Notes: generated from the letters alone by a model not told the origin. A stretch of DNA of 62,011 bases from Candidatus Physcousia equi (GCA_018065005.1 JAGHUD010000039.1:1-62011), one strand, 5' to 3'; numbered from the stretch's first letter, positions 18,563 to 28,131 are shown. Made by a program: numbers and translations.

Positions 18563-19972
18563 TCACATCGCGTTGCGCTGGTTGGCACGCTCTACGCGAT
18601 TGGCAGCCTCCTTGTCGGAGATGACGGTGTAGCGGTCGGTGGGGAAGTCGGCAAGGAGTGCGTCCCTCATCTTTTGTGCGAACTTCACATAGCCGCGGCC
18701 GTAGAGGAAGTCTCCGGTGATGAAGTTAGCATTGGGCTTGCTGCCCTCCGTGAGGTCGGTGTAGGTGTCGACGAACTTCAGGTTGTCTGCTGCATTGGCT
18801 TCGGCAAGGCGCTGCATGAGGGCGTTGAGTTCCACCACGCGCTCGTTGTGGTGCACATTGCCGACGGGATGCAGTGCCATGAGATAGATTTTGGCATCGG
18901 GAGCTTGTGTCCTGAGTTTTTCGACAAGCTGAGTGTACTTGTTCTTGACCGCTGCCATATCGGCAGACCCGGTGCAGTCAGACGTGCCCGTGTAGAGGAA
19001 GCAAGCCTTGGGGCATACCTTCCTTGCGCCTGTCTTGGCAAAGGTGGCTGTGATCATCTTCTCCACCCGGTCGATGTTGCCGCCCTTGTCCCAGCCCGCA
19101 CCGCGGTTTTTGACGTGGTTGCTGCCCAGGAGTTCGTTCCATTCGCCGGTTTTTATCTCGTCGTCGCCAAAGACGAGGATGTCGTCGGCACAGATGGGGC
19201 GCACACTGAACTGAGTGGCTGAACCGCCCACCATACCGCCAAAACCTCCATTGTGCTGCACGCCGGTCAGGTCGCCCTCAATCTCGTCGTAGACGCTGGT
19301 GACTCCTTCGCCCAGATAGGGCAAGATGGCGTGTGCCCAAATCTTGTAGCTCGCAGCTGTGGGGTGGAGCGAGTCATAGCTCCATGCTCCACCCTTGCCC
19401 ACGGCATAGAGGTCTTGGTAGAAGTCGATGAAGGTGAGCCAGGTGTTGCCAGCCTGACGCTGCGCTACGACGTATTCGGCAAGCTTGGCATTGTAGTTCT
19501 CCCAGGTGGTGCGCACGCGATTGCCTGTCGTGTTGTTCAGAATAGGATAGAGATAGACCTCCGTGTTGGGGCAGCGCTTGTGGATGCGCTTCACGATGTT
19601 CGCCACATTGCCGAGCAGTTGGTTGATGGTCAGGTTCAGTCCGCCGCTCGTGGCCATGTCGTTTGTGCCGATCATCAGGAACACCTTTGCCGGCTGATTG
19701 AAGAGATAGGACTCGAGGTTCTCCATCTGTTCGGTGGAGTAAGTGCCCGAGTTGCCGCGATTCACGACGGGCAGGTAGTTGCCTTTGGCGTCCTTGAAGA
19801 CGTCGTTCCAGGCGTGCATGTCAGTGATGCTGTTTCCAATCATGACGATGCTTCCTTCTTTGGGTAGGAGCACCTTGAATCCGTCGTAGCGAGCTTTGCG
19901 AAAGGCAGGTGCTGCGCTGATGCTGCCCATGCCAATGAGTGCCAGCAGCAGTGTGAGAGTGATTTTTTTCAT
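18563..19972 (-). CDS. Secreted tandem SGNH/GDSL-type hydrolase
   Basis: A signal peptide (residues 1-20) leads into an SGNH esterase domain: block I IGNSITD with Ser48, block III IGTNDM with Asn104, and block V YDSLHPTAASY with Asp200 and His203. A second related domain (about residues 225-450) starts VFGDDEIKTGEW and has GTSD in place of GTND, so it lacks the nucleophile Ser and a block V motif and is probably non-catalytic. The arrangement and signal peptide closely match the N-terminus of the sialidase at 20815-26580, implying gene duplication. A role in removing acetyl groups from sugars is an inference. A C-terminal Arg/Asn-rich tail ends the 469-residue protein. Confidence 0.85.
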   Translation of the reverse strand: MKKITLTLLLALIGMGSISAAPAFRKARYDGFKVLLPKEGSIVMIGNSITDMHAWNDVFKDAKGNYLPVVNRGNSGTYSTEQMENLESYLFNQPAKVFLMIGTNDMATSGGLNLTINQLLGNVANIVKRIHKRCPNTEVYLYPILNNTTGNRVRTTWENYNAKLAEYVVAQRQAGNTWLTFIDFYQDLYAVGKGGAWSYDSLHPTAASYKIWAHAILPYLGEGVTSVYDEIEGDLTGVQHNGGFGGMVGGSATQFSVRPICADDILVFGDDEIKTGEWNELLGSNHVKNRGAGWDKGGNIDRVEKMITATFAKTGARKVCPKACFLYTGTSDCTGSADMAAVKNKYTQLVEKLRTQAPDAKIYLMALHPVGNVHHNERVVELNALMQRLAEANAADNLKFVDTYTDLTEGSKPNANFITGDFLYGRGYVKFAQKMRDALLADFPTDRYTVISDKEAANRVERANQRNAM

Positions 19973-20080
19973 CTGTGTTGTTGTTGTGAATCCGGCTACT
20001 TTGCGTATGCCCCTCTGTTCGTTCTATTCTTTCTGTTTGTTGCGTGCGGCTTCCCGACTAAGAAACCTTGATGTTGGCTA

Positions 20081-20111
20081 CAAATTTAGCAATTAGGAAA
20101 GAGATGGACAA
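20081..20111 (-). promoter_or_regulatory. Promoter for the tandem SGNH gene
   Basis: On the minus strand TTG at 20111-20109 and TAAATTTG at 20088-20081 have the exact 23-nt offset. Transcription would start near 20074, giving a leader of about 100 nt. Confidence 0.65.
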
Positions 20112-20133
20112 ATATTTTCTCCCTTAATTTTAT

Positions 20134-20574
20134 ATTAGTAGGTTATTTGCGTTATTCGTAGTTCCTCACTCATATTTTTTTCTGCGAGATGTGCGCTATT
20201 GGATGGGGAGAAAGTTACGGAAAGGTGTTGCAAAGCATAGATTTGTGAACTACGAATGGCACGAATAACCTACGAATAGGAAATTTTGCCGTAAATCGTT
20301 TTGCGTTGTGCGTTTATGCGGCTCGTGTGGTCCTTTGCGTGCTTCATGTGCTCCTTTCCTTATTCCTTTATTTTACATTCGTAGGTTATTCGTTTTATTC
20401 GTAGTTCCTACCTCATATTTTTATTCATTTAGTTTATATTCGTTGTAATTAGTAACTTTGCACCACCATTCGTAGGTCATTCGCGTTATTCGTAGTTCCT
20501 GCCTCATATTTTTTATCATTTTATTTTTATTCGTAGGTTATTTGCGTTATTCGTAGTTTCTGCCTCATATTTTT
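20134..20574. repeat. Dispersed 46-bp intergenic repeat, five copies (one inverted)
   Basis: Copies lie at 20134-20180, 20246-20279 (inverted), 20377-20422, 20467-20514 and 20528-20574. The core is ATTCGTAGGTTATTCG, then CGTTATTCGTAGTTCC, then TGCCTCATATTTTT; each unit holds ATTCGTAG twice. A promoter-like TAACTTTG lies between copies at 20453-20460. The region separates two same-strand genes and encodes no credible protein. Confidence 0.8.
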
Positions 20575-20576
20575 GC

Positions 20577-20640
20577 GACCCAGGGTGTCGCTTCGCTCTG
20601 CCCTGGGCTAATGGATATAAGCCTTTCAGGCTATCCAAGC
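20577..20640. repeat. Two-hairpin REP-like element
   Basis: CCCAGGG (20579-20585) pairs with CCCTGGG (20601-20607). A second stem-loop follows with GGATA and TATCC bracketing AGCCT/AGGCT (20613-20637). The paired-hairpin form resembles dispersed repeats I recall in Bacteroidales intergenic regions. No function can be assigned. Confidence 0.5.
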
Positions 20641-20750
20641 CCCTAATTTGCATTTCACCCATACTCAATTGAATATCTACAATATAATTTATGCTTTGTG
20701 AATTTTGCCGGACACTAATAAATAAAAAATGCTCCTCATCAAGAGAGCAC

Positions 20751-20790
20751 AAAAAAAACGCTGCAGAGCACTGAAGTCTCTGCAGCGTAA
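20751..20790 (-). terminator. Terminator of the SGNH-sialidase gene
   Basis: On the minus strand, CGCTGCAGAG and CTCTGCAGCG form a perfect 10-bp stem followed by eight T residues. Confidence 0.9.
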
Positions 20791-20814
20791 TATTAGACAA
20801 TGTTGTGTGTGAAC

Positions 20815-23800
20815 TTATTTGAAGTTCATCTTGCTGTTGACAACCTTGCCGTCTGCCATGTGCTTACGCACGATGCAGATGCCGTTGGGCTGTGCGATGC
20901 GCTGTCCAGCAATGTTGAAGTATTCGGTAGAAACCACCTTCTTCGAGCCAGCAGCCTTCTGGTCTACGTCGTCGATGCCGGTGTAGGTGGAAGGAATGGG
21001 CTTGAAGGGGTTGTTCTTGAAGGTATAGGCATTGTTGCTTGCCCAGTCGAGCGAGAAGCGAACGAAGCGCATGGTGTAGGTGCCGTAGACGCCGTTCTCC
21101 TCATAGTAGACACCGAGTGTGCCGTCTGGCAGCACGGTGGCAGCACTGTAGGCAGAACCGCTGGGACAGATGGTCTTTGGTGTGCCGAAGGTCTCGCCCT
21201 CGTCGGTTGAGAGTGCTATGCTGACGTTCTGGCGGCTGCCGTTGTTGGGACAGGTCTGGAAAGCGATGTCGCCCACGCCAGGAGCCACCTCGTTGCCTTC
21301 GAGTGAAGAACACCAAACCATGTATTCGCCATCGCAAGCGTTACCCGAGATACCGCTGGTGAAGCGGGTCTGAGGTGCGTACTTCCAGGTGGCACCGTTG
21401 TCGCTCGTCACGTTGTGGAAGTTGTAGCCACCGGCGCGCACGCTGATGGCAAGGTCGCCGTTGTTGCGCTCGAGGGTCTTGGGCTCGTCGGCTCCGGTGG
21501 TGCCGCTCGTACCTACTACCTTCCAGTTCTCGCCGTCGTCTTCCGACATAAAGAAGTAGAAGTGCTGGCTGTTGTCCAGTTCGCGGTTGACAAACGAACT
21601 TACGAGTGTGCCGTCACGCTTCTGCAGGGCAGCACCTGAGCCAGAGAATCCACCCTTCCAGGTTGGGTTGGGCGAACCAGCAGCATAGAGGTTCTTCGTG
21701 TGGTCTACGGGCACGGTCCAAGTCTCGCCGCCGTCGTCGCTGTGGATGGTCTTCCATGTCTGTGGCTTGTCGACCGTAGAGCCGAAGAATCCGTTGCCAT
21801 TGGCAGAGGTGGTCATGATACCGGTGATGCGGCCCGTGTTGCGGTTGGTGACGATGGAGGCATCGCCGTGGCCATAGTCGCCACCGGTCTCTGCCGTACC
21901 AGCCACGCAGATGGGCTCGCTCCATGTCTTGCCGAGGTCGTCGCTGTGCTGTGCCACGATGTAGCAGTGGCTGGGCAGGTCGGCGCCGTGGTTACGGCGG
22001 TCGTCGGTGAGGGTGACGAGACGTGTCTGTCCGTTCTTCAGCACGGTGGTGATGGCGGGGATGCGGTAGTAGATAGAACCGTTCACCTTGTCCACACCCT
22101 TATCCTTGGGCATGAGCACGGTGCCTTCAGAGAGGAAGATGGTGGCAGCGTGGGCAGGGTTGCCGTTCTGCTCTGCAATCTGATTTCCGCCAACGGTGTA
22201 GCCGGTGATGGTGGCGTCCACTGTGGTGCCCTCAACAGCATCTGCTGCGATGTCATAGACAATCCAGAGATAGTTGCTGCCTGGGGTGAGCTGCTTGGCA
22301 GTGGTGGCATTGAGGCTGAAGTTGCCATCAGCGATGGTGGCCTCGCCGATGAGTTCGGCATTGGCATCGCGCCAGCTGGTGGCGTCTTCTTCCACTACGA
22401 GTTCGCGCTCGTTGGTGGCGAAGTAGATCTTCACCTTCTCGACGCTGGCTGCGCCAGTGCCGGTGATGGTGCCGCTTACGCCCTCGAAGTTGATGCTACC
22501 GGTCAGACCGCTCACGTTGAGCGTTGAGCGCAGGATGGGCAGGTTCTTGTTGCCAATACCGGTGGTGACGCGACCCTGCTGCACAATGGTGCTGTTCACC
22601 TTCAAGCTGGGGTCTGAGCAGTCCACCTCGTTGAAGCGCCAAAGCGAAGCGTTGCCTTCCTCGGCTCCCCAGCGCACGATGACGCTGCCGTCGTTCTGTG
22701 CGTGGAGGGGAGCGCCGGTGCCTGCGGTGATGGTGAAGAAGCCGTGTGCGGCTGCGATGGTGTAGACATAGTTAGCTTCATCCATCTTGCCGAATGCGGT
22801 GCTGCCACCTGTGCCGTTGGCAGGAGTGCCGAAGTAGTCGCCTGCATAGTTCTTGATGGCTACCTTTCCGTTGTTCTCCCAGAAACTCCAGACGTGCTGT
22901 GGGTCGAAGGTCTTGTTGCCGAACTTGATGCGGTCGTCGCCGGAGTTATAATAGATTACTTTGTCCTTGGCATACGCAGCATTTGTGTTGGAGGCAGCGT
23001 TGGTGATGTAGTACCAGTGTTGCTCTTCGTTGGTGCTCATCTTAGGCATCTCGGGCAGGTCCTTCTTGATCTTGACGATGAAGTCGGAGAGCACGACACC
23101 CTTGTTTGAACCCTTCTCGATGATGGCCACGCTGGGCTCGCCACAGATGGGGGCGCTGATGTGCTGTGCTGTGGTGGTGGTGTAGACCTTATCGCCGATG
23201 GTGAGCGTCATGTTGTCGGTGTTGCCGCTGATGTTGGTGGCGGTGAAACTGTAGCTCTCGATGATGTAGCCAGCAGGAGCCTGCAGTGTGAAGGTGTGCG
23301 AACCGCCTGAGCCGGGATAGATGGCGAGGTTGGTGCCACTCCACTGGAGGTTGTTGGTGTTGTTGGTGGTCTTGAAGATGAGCGTGGGCGATGTGTTGCT
23401 GCGCGACTCGCTGGCGAAGTTACCTCCGCTTGTTGCTTCGCTGCCACCACGGTAGTTGGTGAAGTTGTTGCTGGTGATGGTGTACTCCTTTTCACCCTCA
23501 AGGAAGCTCACGTTGATGGTGGTGCCGTTCACGCTGATGATCTCGCAGAATTCGGGCTTGTTGCTGTTGATGGTGATGTTGCTGGGATAGCGCACAGAAG
23601 GCATCTCAACGTCAACAGTCTCTTGCTTGCCTGCCTCGGTGTCCTGATAGGTGAGGGTGACGGTTTCAGTTTCGGCGCCTTCGATGCGATAGAGTTCGAT
23701 GGCGTGACCGTTGCTCCAGGTGGAGAGGAATCCGGGGTCGGCGTTCACATAGACGTTGTTGGTCTGGAACTGGAAGGTGCCGTTGCCGTCGGTGTGTGCG

Positions 23801-26580
23801 GTGATGGTGTAGTTGGCAGCTGTGGGGCTTACCGACATGCGTCCGTTGCTGTTCATCGAGGGCCAGAAATTGCCAGAAGCATTAGCGGCTGCAATGGTGT
23901 ATTGCTCACCATTTTTTGTGATCTTCCAGAAGTAGTCGGCGCTGTAGTCCATGTTGGTGAGGATGTCGCTGGCAGTCTTGTTGCGGTCGGTGGTGTTGAC
24001 CAGCAGGGCACCATTTTCATTCATGTAGATATAGCCGCGACGTGCCTCCTGATTGTTCACACTGTTCCAGTCGCGCACGAGATAGTATCCATCGGTGATG
24101 CCACTGAGTTCGGTCACCTTTGTTGCGCTCACTCCGGTGAGGTCCTTCACAGGCTGCTTAGACACCTCGGTGAAGATGAAGTCGGTGCTCCAACGGACGC
24201 CGCTGGTGGTGTAGTCTGCTACGGTAGCGCTGGCGTAGAAGTCGCCCAACTTGGTGCCATCGGTGCTGGATGCCATGTATTTGGCACCGGCAGTGACGTG
24301 GGTGCCCTGCAGTGAGAGTGCTTCACCCGTTGTGCCTGCAGACACGGTGAAGAGCACGTTGGCGCTGGTGGCGTCGGTTGCCACACCGTTGGCATTTCCG
24401 TCGAACTTGAGGTAATTGCCTGGAGCGGCTACACTCTCGAAGTAGAACTTGTTGCCGCTGGCGTGCGCAGTCCATTTTTGGGTGTCATCGTTGGTGGCAG
24501 TGGCTTCGAGCGAACGTGTTGTGCCGTTATAGGTGATGAAGCGGCGGCTGTTGGCAGCCTTGACGTAACCCTCGATGGTGTAGGTCTTGCCATCTTCGAG
24601 CAGAGGCTTGAGATCGATGTGCTGGTAGTCGTTCTCGCTGATCTCTGTGATGGCGTAGTTGCAGCCATCGTCGCCCTTGGTGGTGCCATCGCCCCAGTTC
24701 AGAATCTTGAATTCGCCATTGTTCTGCTGGTTGAGCTGGTTGGTGCCGCTGGTGATGATGAAGAGGCCGAGCGAGTTGCAGTCGCCGAAGGTCCAACCCG
24801 TAGCAGGTGCTGTGGCGCTGGTGGTGATGGGTGAGGTGGTGGTCATGAAACTGCCATCGTTGACGCTGACTACGTCGAAGGTGTTGTCGCTGCGCCATTG
24901 GAGTTTCCACACCTGATTGTCCTTGCCGTTCCATGCCACACCGGTCATGTCCTTTCCTTCACCGTTGTTGGTGAGGTAGCGGTTGCCGCGGTTGGGGGTG
25001 CGGATGGTGAAGAACTTGCCGGTGGTGGTAGCCTCGGTGGGCAGGTTGATGCTGCTCTTCATGGCGTTCACCTTCTCCTGGATGTCGCTGGCAGCAGCTT
25101 GGAGTTGTTCGATGGTTGTGTTGGCATCGAGCAGCAGGTTGCGTGCACTCTCAGCGCTGGCATTGGCAGGAGCCTTGATTTCGCTGGTGTACTGTCCCAT
25201 TCCGTTTCCTTCGGGTGCATCCTCAGCTGCAAAGATGTTCTTCTGGAGCGAAGCGCGAGCGTCGCTGACGTTCTTCAGGTTCTCCGCCTCTGCATCGGTG
25301 ATGACGCGGCAGTTGCCGATGAAGTCGGCGAGCTTGCGAGCCACTTGGATGTAGCCCATGCCATAGATGTAGTTGCCGCTGAAGTATGCAGTCTTGGCAG
25401 CGCCTGAAGATTGTGCCAGGTCGGTGTAGATGTCGATGTAGGTGAGTTGTGCATCGCTCTGAGCCTTCGAAGCGAGCCAGCTGTTGAAGGTGGTGATGCG
25501 TGCGTTAGCACCCTGAGTGGGCATGAGGCTCACCAATCCGATGGGCACGTTGGGAGCGTTCTGCTTGAGTTTGGTGATGAGTGCCTCGTAGTTGCTCTCT
25601 ACGGTTTCGATGGCGGTGTTGCCGTTGATGTCGCCCGTACCGGTGTAGAGCAGGATCTTGGCAGGCTTCTCGCGCAGAATGTTGTTGTTGGCATTGGCAA
25701 ATGACGCATCAATCAACTTGCTGGTCGTGGCGATGTCGCCGCCGTAGCCCCAACCCGTACCGCGGTTCTTCACGTTTTGGTTGTGGAGGAGTTCTTGCCA
25801 CTCACCGTTTTTCACCATCTCGTCGCCGAAGAAGAGAATGTCGGTGCTCTTGGTGGGCTGCACGCTGAAGTAGGTGGCACGCATGCCGTGTGCGCTGCCC
25901 AGGGTGCCGGTGTTCTGGATGGTGTTGGTGTTGTCGGGGTAGATGTGGTTGGTGCCCACATACTCCTGGATGGCGTCACACCAAACCTTGTAGCCATAGG
26001 CCTCCAAGTGGAGGTTGTCGAGCGAGTAGGGCTGTCCGCTGGTGATGCCGGTCAGCTTGCTGTTGAGGTCGACGTAGGTCACCTTTTCATCCTTGTCGGC
26101 AATAGCCTTGATGAGCAGATTGGTGGCTGCGATGGTGGCAGGCGTCTTGTAGTTCTGGTTTTTGGCAGGCAGGATGCTCTGCAGATAGATTTCCGTGTTG
26201 GGACTCTCGCGGCGGATGATGTCCACGGTGCGCTGGATGTTTTTGGCGATACTCTGCTCGGTGTAGTTGGTGCCGAGGTCGTTGGTGCCAATCTTGATGA
26301 ACACTTTGGCTGGCTTGAAGCGTACCCAGGTTTCCACATTGTCGAGCACTTCATAGCTGTAGCCACCCGAGTTGCCTCGGTTCACAACACGCGGATCGTT
26401 GGCGAAAGCCTCCGTCCAGTTGTGCATGTCGGTGATGCTGTTGCCGGCGAACACAATAGCGTTCTCGGGCAAGTCCATCACCTTCCACGAATCGTAGCGG
26501 TGCTTGCGGAACGGTTCGTCAGCCATCATACTGCCTACGCCGATGAGCGCGAGCAGCAGGGTCAGGAATAGTTTTTTCAT
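20815..26580 (-). CDS. Giant secreted SGNH-SGNH-lectin-like-sialidase protein
   Basis: This 1921-residue protein combines several modules. Residues 1-20 are a signal peptide. An SGNH esterase domain has Ser48 (AGNSITD), Asn100 (GTND), Asp188 and His191. A degenerate SGNH domain follows (about 235-440, GDE and GTGD in place of GDS and GTND). A helical linker lies at about 455-515, and beta-rich lectin or ricin-like modules span about 520-1310. A BNR-associated N-terminal domain (about 1320-1475) precedes a GH33-type sialidase domain (about 1490-1870), with YRIP near 1505, the acid/base region DRRNHGADLP, Asp boxes SDDLGKTW, SDDGGETW, SEDDGENW and STDEGETF, and the nucleophile region GVYYE. The C-terminus (STEYFNIAGQRIAQPNGI) resembles a secretion-sorting tail. 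It should release sialic acid and may also deacetylate it. Confidence 0.88.
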   Translation of the reverse strand: MKKLFLTLLLALIGVGSMMADEPFRKHRYDSWKVMDLPENAIVFAGNSITDMHNWTEAFANDPRVVNRGNSGGYSYEVLDNVETWVRFKPAKVFIKIGTNDLGTNYTEQSIAKNIQRTVDIIRRESPNTEIYLQSILPAKNQNYKTPATIAATNLLIKAIADKDEKVTYVDLNSKLTGITSGQPYSLDNLHLEAYGYKVWCDAIQEYVGTNHIYPDNTNTIQNTGTLGSAHGMRATYFSVQPTKSTDILFFGDEMVKNGEWQELLHNQNVKNRGTGWGYGGDIATTSKLIDASFANANNNILREKPAKILLYTGTGDINGNTAIETVESNYEALITKLKQNAPNVPIGLVSLMPTQGANARITTFNSWLASKAQSDAQLTYIDIYTDLAQSSGAAKTAYFSGNYIYGMGYIQVARKLADFIGNCRVITDAEAENLKNVSDARASLQKNIFAAEDAPEGNGMGQYTSEIKAPANASAESARNLLLDANTTIEQLQAAASDIQEKVNAMKSSINLPTEATTTGKFFTIRTPNRGNRYLTNNGEGKDMTGVAWNGKDNQVWKLQWRSDNTFDVVSVNDGSFMTTTSPITTSATAPATGWTFGDCNSLGLFIITSGTNQLNQQNNGEFKILNWGDGTTKGDDGCNYAITEISENDYQHIDLKPLLEDGKTYTIEGYVKAANSRRFITYNGTTRSLEATATNDDTQKWTAHASGNKFYFESVAAPGNYLKFDGNANGVATDATSANVLFTVSAGTTGEALSLQGTHVTAGAKYMASSTDGTKLGDFYASATVADYTTSGVRWSTDFIFTEVSKQPVKDLTGVSATKVTELSGITDGYYLVRDWNSVNNQEARRGYIYMNENGALLVNTTDRNKTASDILTNMDYSADYFWKITKNGEQYTIAAANASGNFWPSMNSNGRMSVSPTAANYTITAHTDGNGTFQFQTNNVYVNADPGFLSTWSNGHAIELYRIEGAETETVTLTYQDTEAGKQETVDVEMPSVRYPSNITINSNKPEFCEIISVNGTTINVSFLEGEKEYTITSNNFTNYRGGSEATSGGNFASESRSNTSPTLIFKTTNNTNNLQWSGTNLAIYPGSGGSHTFTLQAPAGYIIESYSFTATNISGNTDNMTLTIGDKVYTTTTAQHISAPICGEPSVAIIEKGSNKGVVLSDFIVKIKKDLPEMPKMSTNEEQHWYYITNAASNTNAAYAKDKVIYYNSGDDRIKFGNKTFDPQHVWSFWENNGKVAIKNYAGDYFGTPANGTGGSTAFGKMDEANYVYTIAAAHGFFTITAGTGAPLHAQNDGSVIVRWGAEEGNASLWRFNEVDCSDPSLKVNSTIVQQGRVTTGIGNKNLPILRSTLNVSGLTGSINFEGVSGTITGTGAASVEKVKIYFATNERELVVEEDATSWRDANAELIGEATIADGNFSLNATTAKQLTPGSNYLWIVYDIAADAVEGTTVDATITGYTVGGNQIAEQNGNPAHAATIFLSEGTVLMPKDKGVDKVNGSIYYRIPAITTVLKNGQTRLVTLTDDRRNHGADLPSHCYIVAQHSDDLGKTWSEPICVAGTAETGGDYGHGDASIVTNRNTGRITGIMTTSANGNGFFGSTVDKPQTWKTIHSDDGGETWTVPVDHTKNLYAAGSPNPTWKGGFSGSGAALQKRDGTLVSSFVNRELDNSQHFYFFMSEDDGENWKVVGTSGTTGADEPKTLERNNGDLAISVRAGGYNFHNVTSDNGATWKYAPQTRFTSGISGNACDGEYMVWCSSLEGNEVAPGVGDIAFQTCPNNGSRQNVSIALSTDEGETFGTPKTICPSGSAYSAATVLPDGTLGVYYEENGVYGTYTMRFVRFSLDWASNNAYTFKNNPFKPIPSTYTGIDDVDQKAAGSKKVVSTEYFNIAGQRIAQPNGICIVRKHMADGKVVNSKMNFK

Positions 26581-26613
26581 TCGGTTAATAAAATAAAAGT
26601 TAATAATTGATTA

Positions 26614-26671
26614 TAAAAAGGTATTTCGAGTGGAAACAAGTAAAAAGGTATTTCGGGTGGGTGGAAACAAA
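26614..26671. repeat. Direct repeat pair upstream of the sialidase gene
   Basis: TAAAAAGGTATTTCG, then a variable base and GTGGAAACAA, occurs at 26614-26640 and again at 26641-26671 with a 4-bp insertion. It lies 34-91 bp upstream of the start codon, where a regulator could bind. I found no TAnnTTTG box in this gap. Confidence 0.6.
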
Positions 26672-26706
26672 TACGCTCTTGTCTTGAATCTTCAGTTCTC
26701 ACTCTC

Positions 26707-28131
26707 TCATCTCACAAACTTTTTGCCTTGCTTGATGACAATGCCCTGTCCTTTCGTCTTTGCGGGCAAACCTGCCGGCGTGAAGGCAGCAGCAGGGGCT
26801 GTTGTGGCGGTCACCTTGGCGCAGCGAATGCCCGTGGCAGCATGGATGAGGTTGAAGGGATTGATGGTGACCGTGTTTGACTTCTCGCTCTCGCCGGAAG
26901 AGTAGAGCACACTGACGGCTATGTTAGTGTCGTAGCCTTTGCACGGATTGCCATTCTCGTCGTAGTCTGCCACTTCATAGGGGTCGATTTTGAGCGTGTA
27001 GCTTGTGGCATTGGCATCTTGCACACCCACGCTGCAGCCCTCGCCATAGGTGCGGCTATCGTAGTAGACAATGAACTTCTGCACCGCAGAGTGGCCTTCG
27101 GGCATTGTCCAGCTGAGCGGTATGAGGTAGAACTGGCGCACGCCGCCCATGGCTGTGCTTTCTGTTTTTTCGAACGTCTCGCTCACCTTGCCCACGCTGA
27201 GCTGTGTCACGGGCAGGTTGCCCAGGTCGAACACCATGGTGCTGACCGGCGTGGCAGCATTGCGCTCTACCCCATCGATGACGGCTTGCACGGTGAACTC
27301 TCGTTCGCCCATCCCCACAGCTGTGGTGAACTGGCACTCCCCTACCTCGACGCGCTGCTGGTCGTAGCTCACGATGTACTTCTCAGCACCCGCCACAGCA
27401 TCCCAGGTGATTGTCACTTGGTCGTTGCTCGTCTGAGCCATCAGGTTCTGTGGTGTGTAGGATGCCTTCATGCCTGCATAGCTGTAGTCGAAGGTCTTTG
27501 TTTTGTCCACTTCTTCGCCGATGAGCAATCCTTTGTCGTCATACTTCTTCGTGGTTTCGCTGCTCACCTTTTCGTAGCTCACGGTGCTGTGTGTGGGATT
27601 GGTGTAGTCGTCGGGGTTGGCATACAGGTCGGTGCACTTCACCAGCAGTCCTTTTGCATCAAAGACAGGCAGCAGCTTGTACATGTAGTAGAGCACACCG
27701 TTCTTGTACTCGTCGCAGTAGGTGGGCATGCCTTTCACATAGTCGGCATAGGTGTAGGTCCAGACAGCGCCATAGGGGTTGTTGATGGTCTTGTCGATCA
27801 CCTTCTCGCTGAGGTTGCCGTCGGCGTCATAGGTGTAGCACTCGCGTTGTGTCTTGGTGTAGTTGCCCGAAGCGGTGATCCAGGCGTATTGTATCACCTC
27901 GCTCACTCTGCCCTCAGCGTCGTAGCTGTAGCATCGGCGCACGGTGCCGTCTTGCTCCCAAAAGAGTTGGTTTTGTTCGTTATAATAATAATAATGTGTG
28001 GTCTGGTTATCCTCCGTCAGTTTGAGGTTCGTTTCCACGGCTTCGACCTTCAGCAGTTGCTCCTGCTGTGCAGCAGCAGGTGTGGCAGTGAAGGTGGTGG
28101 CAAAGATCAGAGCAGTGTAGAGGTGTTTCAT
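26707..28131 (-). CDS. Secreted YD-repeat/fibronectin-like protein
   Basis: A signal peptide (residues 1-21, ending AAAQ) precedes a region of YD-type repeats (CYSYDAEGRVSEV, CYTYDADGNLSEK, KYDDKGLLIGEE). Fibronectin type III-like modules follow (TPQNLMAQTSNDQVTITWDAVAGAEKYIV split across strands, and later SWTMPEGHSAVQKFIVYYDS). The C-terminus (AAFTPAGLPAKTKGQGIVI, then KQGKKFVR) matches the short sorting-tail pattern of secreted Prevotellaceae proteins. I recognise no enzyme domain. It lies 126 bp upstream of the sialidase on the same strand and may be co-expressed. The function is unknown. Confidence 0.75.
   Translation of the reverse strand: MKHLYTALIFATTFTATPAAAQQEQLLKVEAVETNLKLTEDNQTTHYYYYNEQNQLFWEQDGTVRRCYSYDAEGRVSEVIQYAWITASGNYTKTQRECYTYDADGNLSEKVIDKTINNPYGAVWTYTYADYVKGMPTYCDEYKNGVLYYMYKLLPVFDAKGLLVKCTDLYANPDDYTNPTHSTVSYEKVSSETTKKYDDKGLLIGEEVDKTKTFDYSYAGMKASYTPQNLMAQTSNDQVTITWDAVAGAEKYIVSYDQQRVEVGECQFTTAVGMGEREFTVQAVIDGVERNAATPVSTMVFDLGNLPVTQLSVGKVSETFEKTESTAMGGVRQFYLIPLSWTMPEGHSAVQKFIVYYDSRTYGEGCSVGVQDANATSYTLKIDPYEVADYDENGNPCKGYDTNIAVSVLYSSGESEKSNTVTINPFNLIHAATGIRCAKVTATTAPAAAFTPAGLPAKTKGQGIVIKQGKKFVR

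Noticed and set aside
20516..20800. Minus-strand frame of 94 residues in the repeat-rich gap
   Set aside because: It is built from intergenic repeat and terminator sequence and lacks a promoter or recognisable domain.
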